Both the position numbers and the translations under genes were made by a program. From positions 24,044 to 88,043 of the forward strand of contig LSKF01000107.1 in NCBI GenBank assembly GCA_001556995.1: a stretch of 64,000 nucleotides of DNA, given 5' to 3'. Shown one piece after another: positions 60,101 through 64,000 of this stretch. Every line of letters starts with the position of its first letter. Positions within the stretch are counted from its first letter, which is position 1. The notes beneath the pieces are model-generated. The model searched no databases. It was not told the DNA's origin and saw only the letters and a list, made by a program, of their open reading frames with translations. The stretch is from Erythrobacteraceae bacterium CCH12-C2. GTDB taxonomy: Bacteria; Pseudomonadota; Alphaproteobacteria; Sphingomonadales; Sphingomonadaceae.

Positions 60101-62362
60101 ATGGCGGAGGAAAACAAGGGCGGCTTCACCGCGCGCGAGGCGCTGTTCTACCACGAGACGATCCGCCCCGGTAAGCTGGAGATCGTCGCCACCAAGCCGA
60201 TGACTTCGCAGCGCGACCTCAGCCTCGCCTATTCGCCGGGCGTCGCCGTGCCGGTCGAAGCGATCGCCGCCGATCCTTCGCTTGCGGCGCGCTACACCGC
60301 CAAGGCGAACCTCGTCGCGGTGATCTCCAACGGCACGGCGATCCTTGGCCTTGGCAACTTGGGCGCGCTGGCATCGAAGCCCGTGATGGAAGGCAAGGCG
60401 GTGCTGTTCAAGCGCTTTGCCGACGTCGATTCGATCGACATTGAACTCGACACCGAAGACCCCGAAGCCTTCATTAACGCCGTTGCGCTGATGGAGCCGA
60501 CCTTTGGCGGCATCAACCTTGAAGACATCAAGGCACCCGAATGCTTCATCATCGAAGCCGCTTTGCGTGAGCGGATGAAGATCCCGGTCATGCATGACGA
60601 CCAGCACGGAACCGCGATCATCACCGCTGCTGGCCTGCTTAACGCCTGCCATCTGACGGGCCGTGACATCCGCGATGTGAAGGTGGTGGTCAACGGCGCA
60701 GGTGCGGCGGCGATTGCCTGCACCGCGCTGATCAAAGCGATGGGCGTGCGCCACGAAAACGTGATCATGTGCGACCGCTCCGGCCCGATCACCCCGGGCC
60801 GCGAAGGGATGGATCAGTGGAAGAGCGCCCACGCGGTGCAGACCTCTGCCACCAGCCTTGAAGAGGCACTGGTGGGCGCGGATATCTTCCTCGGCCTGTC
60901 GGCAGCGGGCGCGCTTCAGCCCGATTGGGTGAAGAAAATGGCGGACAAGCCGATCATCTTCGCCATGGCCAACCCCGTTCCCGAAATCATGCCCGATGAC
61001 GCCAAGGCCGTCCGCCCCGACGCCATCATCGCCACCGGGCGCAGCGATTTCCCCAATCAGGTCAACAATGTGCTCGGCTTCCCCTTCATCTTCCGCGGGG
61101 CGCTGGATGTGCAGGCGACCACCATCAACGAAGAGATGAAGGTCGCCGCCGCCCACGCCATCGCCGAGCTCGCGCGCCGTCAGGTGCCCGAGGAAGTGGC
61201 GAGCGCCTATGGCAAGAACCACAAGTTCGGCACGGATTACATCATCCCCGCCCCCTTCGACCCGCGCCTGATCGAGGTTGTCTCGTCGGCCGTCGCCAAG
61301 GCGGCAATGGATTCGGGTGTGGCCCGCGCCCGGATCGAGGATTTTGACGCCTATCGCATGCAGCTGCGTTCGCGGCTCAACCCCACTACCTCGGTGCTCT
61401 CGGGCGTCTACGAGGTCGCCCGGTCGAACCCCAAGCGTATGGTTTTTGCCGAGGCGGAGGAAGAAGTGGTGCTGCGCGCCGCGATCCAGTTCCGCGATTT
61501 CGGCTACGGCACCCCGATCCTAGTGGGCCGCACCAAGGCGGTTCTCGACAAGCTGCATCAGCTTTCGGTGAGCGATCCCGGCAGCTTCGAAATCCAGAAC
61601 TCTGCCGATAGCGAGCATGTGCCCGCGATGGTCGAATTCCTCTACAAGCGCTTGCAGCGGCGCGGCTATACCGAGCGCGATGTGCGCCGCATGGTGAACC
61701 AGGAGCGCAACGTGTTCGCCGCGCTGCTGGTGGCGCTCGGCCATGGCGACGGGATGATCACCGGCATGACCCGCACCTTCGCGCAAACCGTGCGCGAGGT
61801 GAACCTGGTGCTCGATCCCAAGCCCGATGCGCTGCCGTTCGGCATCCACATGATGATCGGCAAGAACCACACCACCTTCCTCGCCGACACCACCATCAAT
61901 GAACGTCCCAATGCCCAGGAACTGGCCCATATCGCCAAGGAAACCGCCGCGGTCGCGCGCCGCATGGGGCATGAGCCGCGGGTCGCGTTCCTCAGCTATT
62001 CGACCTTCGGCAACCCTTCGGGCCAGTGGCTGAACTCGATCCGCGAGGCCGTGGCGATCCTTGATCGTGAGGATCCGGGCTTTGAGTATGAGGGCGAAAT
62101 GGCCCCCGATGCGGCGCTCAACCCCAAGGTGATGGCGCTCTACCCCTTCAGCCGTCTGTCGGGTCCGGCCAATGTGCTGATCATGCCGGGCCTGCAATCA
62201 GCCAACCTTTCGGCCAAGTTGCTCCGTGAGCTGGGCAGCAATGCCACGATCGGCCCGATGATGATCGGGGTCGAGAAACCCGTCCAGATCGTACCGATGA
62301 CAGCAGCCGTGCCTGATGTGCTGACGCTGGCGGTGCTGGCGAGCGCGGGGGTTGTGGGGTGA
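60101..62362 (+). CDS. maeB: NADP-dependent malic enzyme with phosphotransacetylase-like domain
   Basis: 753-residue MaeB-type enzyme. It oxidatively decarboxylates malate to pyruvate. The malic domain contains SLAYSPGVAVPVEA and VISNGTAILGLGNLGAL, then the catalytic lysine region and metal residues in HDDQHGTAII, and a Rossmann domain with VVVNGAGAAAIAC. The C-terminal half (from about 430) resembles phosphate acetyltransferase (VFAEAEEEVVLRAAI, MIGKNHTTFLADTTINE); it is a regulatory domain binding acetyl-CoA. Length is typical. It overlaps the small membrane gene by 4 bases. Confidence 0.96.
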   Translation: MAEENKGGFTAREALFYHETIRPGKLEIVATKPMTSQRDLSLAYSPGVAVPVEAIAADPSLAARYTAKANLVAVISNGTAILGLGNLGALASKPVMEGKAVLFKRFADVDSIDIELDTEDPEAFINAVALMEPTFGGINLEDIKAPECFIIEAALRERMKIPVMHDDQHGTAIITAAGLLNACHLTGRDIRDVKVVVNGAGAAAIACTALIKAMGVRHENVIMCDRSGPITPGREGMDQWKSAHAVQTSATSLEEALVGADIFLGLSAAGALQPDWVKKMADKPIIFAMANPVPEIMPDDAKAVRPDAIIATGRSDFPNQVNNVLGFPFIFRGALDVQATTINEEMKVAAAHAIAELARRQVPEEVASAYGKNHKFGTDYIIPAPFDPRLIEVVSSAVAKAAMDSGVARARIEDFDAYRMQLRSRLNPTTSVLSGVYEVARSNPKRMVFAEAEEEVVLRAAIQFRDFGYGTPILVGRTKAVLDKLHQLSVSDPGSFEIQNSADSEHVPAMVEFLYKRLQRRGYTERDVRRMVNQERNVFAALLVALGHGDGMITGMTRTFAQTVREVNLVLDPKPDALPFGIHMMIGKNHTTFLADTTINERPNAQELAHIAKETAAVARRMGHEPRVAFLSYSTFGNPSGQWLNSIREAVAILDREDPGFEYEGEMAPDAALNPKVMALYPFSRLSGPANVLIMPGLQSANLSAKLLRELGSNATIGPMMIGVEKPVQIVPMTAAVPDVLTLAVLASAGVVG

Positions 62363-62751
62363 GGATTGCCAGCGCGGCCATCGCCTATTGGGCGGTGGTG
62401 TTCGCGCTCGGGTTTGTGCTGGGGACGATCCGCGTGCTGTGGCTCGCCCCGCGCGTTGGCCTGATGCCCGCGACCGCGCTGGAACTGCCGATTATTCTGG
62501 CGGCGAGCTGGTTTGCGGCCGGCTGGCTTGTGCGCCGGTTTACAATTGCGCAGCAAGGCGAGGCGTTGGCCGTGGGCGCGCTCGCCTTTGCCATCCTGAT
62601 GTTGGCGGAATGCGCCCTCGCCCTCACCTTGATGGCGCAGTCACCCGCACAGTGGCTGGCAGGCCTTGCCGCGCCCCACGCGCTGCTTGGTCTGGTGGGG
62701 CAGGGGATCTTTGCGCTGATGCCGTGGCTGAGGCTGCGGACAGGCGCCTAG
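62359..62751 (+). CDS. Small four-helix membrane protein
   Basis: 130-residue hydrophobic protein with about four transmembrane helices. The first helix reads AIAYWAVVFALGFVLGTIRV and is followed by LWLAPRVG-x-MPATALELPI. The others are around 48-62, 70-90 and 103-122. This wording (LGTIRVLWLAPRVG) occurs in uncharacterised alphaproteobacterial membrane proteins, as far as I recall, with no named function. The start is GTG 62359, overlapping the maeB stop by 4 bases. The stop overlaps the convergent trmB gene by 4 bases. Confidence 0.78.
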   Translation: MRIASAAIAYWAVVFALGFVLGTIRVLWLAPRVGLMPATALELPIILAASWFAAGWLVRRFTIAQQGEALAVGALAFAILMLAECALALTLMAQSPAQWLAGLAAPHALLGLVGQGIFALMPWLRLRTGA

Positions 62752-63449
62752 CGCCGCCGAAACCGGAAGTACCACACCTCGTGTCCGTACACGGTACGCG
62801 CTTTGTGCTCATAGCGCGTCTCGGGCCAGCCTGAGGGCCTGACCTGCCAATCCGCTGGCTTCTCCACCACCCACTCGAACAGGTCGCGGTGGCGCTGCAT
62901 CACCATCAGCGCATGGCGGAGATAGACCGCGTGGTCGGTGCCGAAGCGGAATTCGCCGCCGGGTTTGAGCTTCTCGGCGATCAGACGCACCGGGCCATCG
63001 TTCATCATCCGCCGCTTGGCGTGTCGCGCCTTGGGCCAGGGGTCGGGGTGGAGCAGGTACAGCATCGTCAGCGCGCCATCGGGAATGCGCTGGAGCACCT
63101 CCAGCGCGTCCCCATGATGCAGGCGGATATTGGCGAGGCGTTGGTCGGCCACATGGGTCAGCGCCTGCGCCACGCCGTTGAGAAAGGGCTCCGCGCCGAT
63201 GAAGCCGTGGTCGGGCAGCAGATCAGCGCGATAGGCAAGATGCTCGCCGCCGCCAAAGCCGATTTCGAAATGCAGCGGGCGTGCGTCGCCAAACAGCGCC
63301 TCGCTCGTCACCGGGCCTTCTGCGGGCACAGCAATCTGCGGCAGCAGGTTGTCGACCAGCGACTGCTGATACGTGCGCAGCTTCTTGCCGACGCTGCGGC
63401 CATAGAGCCGCGCGATAGTGGTGGGGTCGCCTTCCTTGAACGCTGTCAT
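62748..63449 (-). CDS. trmB: tRNA (guanine-N7)-methyltransferase
   Basis: 233-residue SAM-dependent enzyme that forms m7G46 in tRNA. The SAM loop is LHFEIGFGGGEHLAYRADL. The family motif DPWPKARHAKRR is in the middle, followed by the ERLMNDGPVRLIAEKLKPGG-type strand and RFGTDHAVYLRHAL (given here in short parts). Length is usual. ATG 63449 (MTAFKEGD) is chosen; a GTG at 63467 would add six residues. It converges with the small membrane gene by a 4-base overlap and is divergent from the LuxR-type gene. Confidence 0.93.
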   Translation of the reverse strand: MTAFKEGDPTTIARLYGRSVGKKLRTYQQSLVDNLLPQIAVPAEGPVTSEALFGDARPLHFEIGFGGGEHLAYRADLLPDHGFIGAEPFLNGVAQALTHVADQRLANIRLHHGDALEVLQRIPDGALTMLYLLHPDPWPKARHAKRRMMNDGPVRLIAEKLKPGGEFRFGTDHAVYLRHALMVMQRHRDLFEWVVEKPADWQVRPSGWPETRYEHKARTVYGHEVWYFRFRRR

Positions 63450-63533
63450 GGACCCGGCCGATGGCACGCAGGCAAGCGCGGCACAAGAAATTCGTGCTGG
63501 ACGCGGCCCCTCGCTGTGTGGTGATCAGCGGGC

Positions 63534-63986
63534 ATGGCGACCCAGCACCCCCTAATGTCCGACGCGCTGAGCGAAAAGGAACTCGAAGTCCTGCGCCTGC
63601 TGGTGGGGGGTCATACGGTCAAATCGATCGCCGCGCATCTTGGGCGCTCGGAAGCCTCGATCAACGAGCGCCTGCGTGAGGCGCGGCGCAAGACTGGGGT
63701 GGGCAGCAGTCGGGAACTGGCACGGATCATCGCGGAACAGAAAAATTGGGACAGGAAAACTGATCTGTCATCGGGCACGCCTTCTCCTGCAGCTTTGTCC
63801 GCGCCCCGACACATAAGGGTGTTCGAATGGACGAAAGGAAAGATCGCCATGGCATTCATGCTCCCCGCCGCCGCGCTTGCGCTTGTACTTGCAGCAGGCA
63901 CCGTCACAAGGCCTGAAGCGGCCGAAACCACGCAGGTCCGGCCGACTGTCAACACCGGGATAAAAACGGGCCAGGCACCGGTTTAA
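63534..63986 (+). CDS. LuxR-type HTH protein with C-terminal membrane anchor
   Basis: 150-residue protein. A LuxR/GerE helix-turn-helix occupies about 10-70 (LSEKELEVLRLLVGGHTVKS then AAHLGRSEASINERLREARR). A linker follows, and a single transmembrane helix lies near 105-122 (IAMAFMLPAAALALVLAAGT). The C-terminal tail is about 28 residues. Membrane-tethered LuxR-type regulators without receiver domains are frequent in sphingomonads. Targets are unknown. A degraded copy of the intergenic core repeat (CACCGGTTT) coincides with its final codons. The stop TAA is at 63984-63986, near the window edge. Confidence 0.82.
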   Translation: MATQHPLMSDALSEKELEVLRLLVGGHTVKSIAAHLGRSEASINERLREARRKTGVGSSRELARIIAEQKNWDRKTDLSSGTPSPAALSAPRHIRVFEWTKGKIAMAFMLPAAALALVLAAGTVTRPEAAETTQVRPTVNTGIKTGQAPV

Positions 63987-64000
63987 AAAGGGGCCAGTTG

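Overview
The window is GC-rich, densely packed bacterial chromosome with short intergenic gaps and many ATGA or GTGA stop/start overlaps. The gene content points to an alphaproteobacterium of the order Sphingomonadales, probably near Erythrobacteraceae. The main reasons are a sphingomonad-type serine palmitoyltransferase next to its own acyl carrier protein, a Usg-family protein, a DivK-like receiver, a DksA with one zinc-finger cysteine left, DUF3572 and HIG1-domain proteins, and remnants of a gene transfer agent (GTA) cluster. The species cannot be fixed from the sequence alone.

Layout. 1-10.9 kb: an aminopeptidase N cut by the window edge, an SDR protein, an EamA exporter, a threonine aldolase, two PH-domain (bPH2) membrane proteins, prs, a histidinol-phosphatase-like enzyme and a GT87-like mannosyltransferase. 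11-21.2 kb is mostly translation: rpmI-rplT, two tandem AraC-type regulators, pheS-pheT, an SDR dehydrogenase, prfC, then an alpha/beta hydrolase and a flavin/PNPOx-fold protein. 21.3-23.3 kb: glnK-amtB behind a sigma-54 promoter with a perfect core, ending in a strong terminator. 23.3-26.8 kb: a minus-strand group with a GMC oxidoreductase, a sterol-desaturase-type hydroxylase, a membrane-anchored hypothetical and a DUF442/TIGR01244 phosphatase-like protein. 27-34 kb: a double cold-shock-domain protein with a glycine-rich N-terminus, argD-argF-hslO, queC and an MFS transporter. 34.2-35.4 kb: an OmpA-type porin.

35.5-40.6 kb is the accessory zone. It holds an apparently intact terminase small subunit gene, a terminase large subunit cut at about codon 154, and the 3' part of a DUF2793 gene fused directly to that cut. 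This looks like the scar of one deletion that removed the structural genes of a GTA. Next come a two-gene cassette (zinc-ribbon protein plus Cas2/SinR-like protein), small orphan genes, and an IS1595-type transposase with a near-consensus promoter and a 17-bp palindrome.

40.6-47 kb: usg, spt-acpR (entry to sphingolipid synthesis), a lone Pycsar-effector-like (PycTM) membrane protein, a DivK-like receiver, and an operon of DUF3572, HAD, RidA, glycerophosphodiesterase and FemAB-like genes. 47-54 kb: dksA, a PilZ protein, a lone lipoprotein solute-binding protein, a DUF4112 protein, kynureninase, a periplasmic alpha-carbonic anhydrase and a DcaP-like porin. 54-64 kb: an HNH nuclease, gluQ, a HIG1 protein, a PduO-type adenosyltransferase, 3-hydroxybutyryl-CoA dehydrogenase, mutS, maeB, trmB and a LuxR-type membrane-anchored regulator.

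No rRNA, tRNA, CRISPR array or origin was recognised. All functional names come from reading motifs and recalling families; no database search was run.
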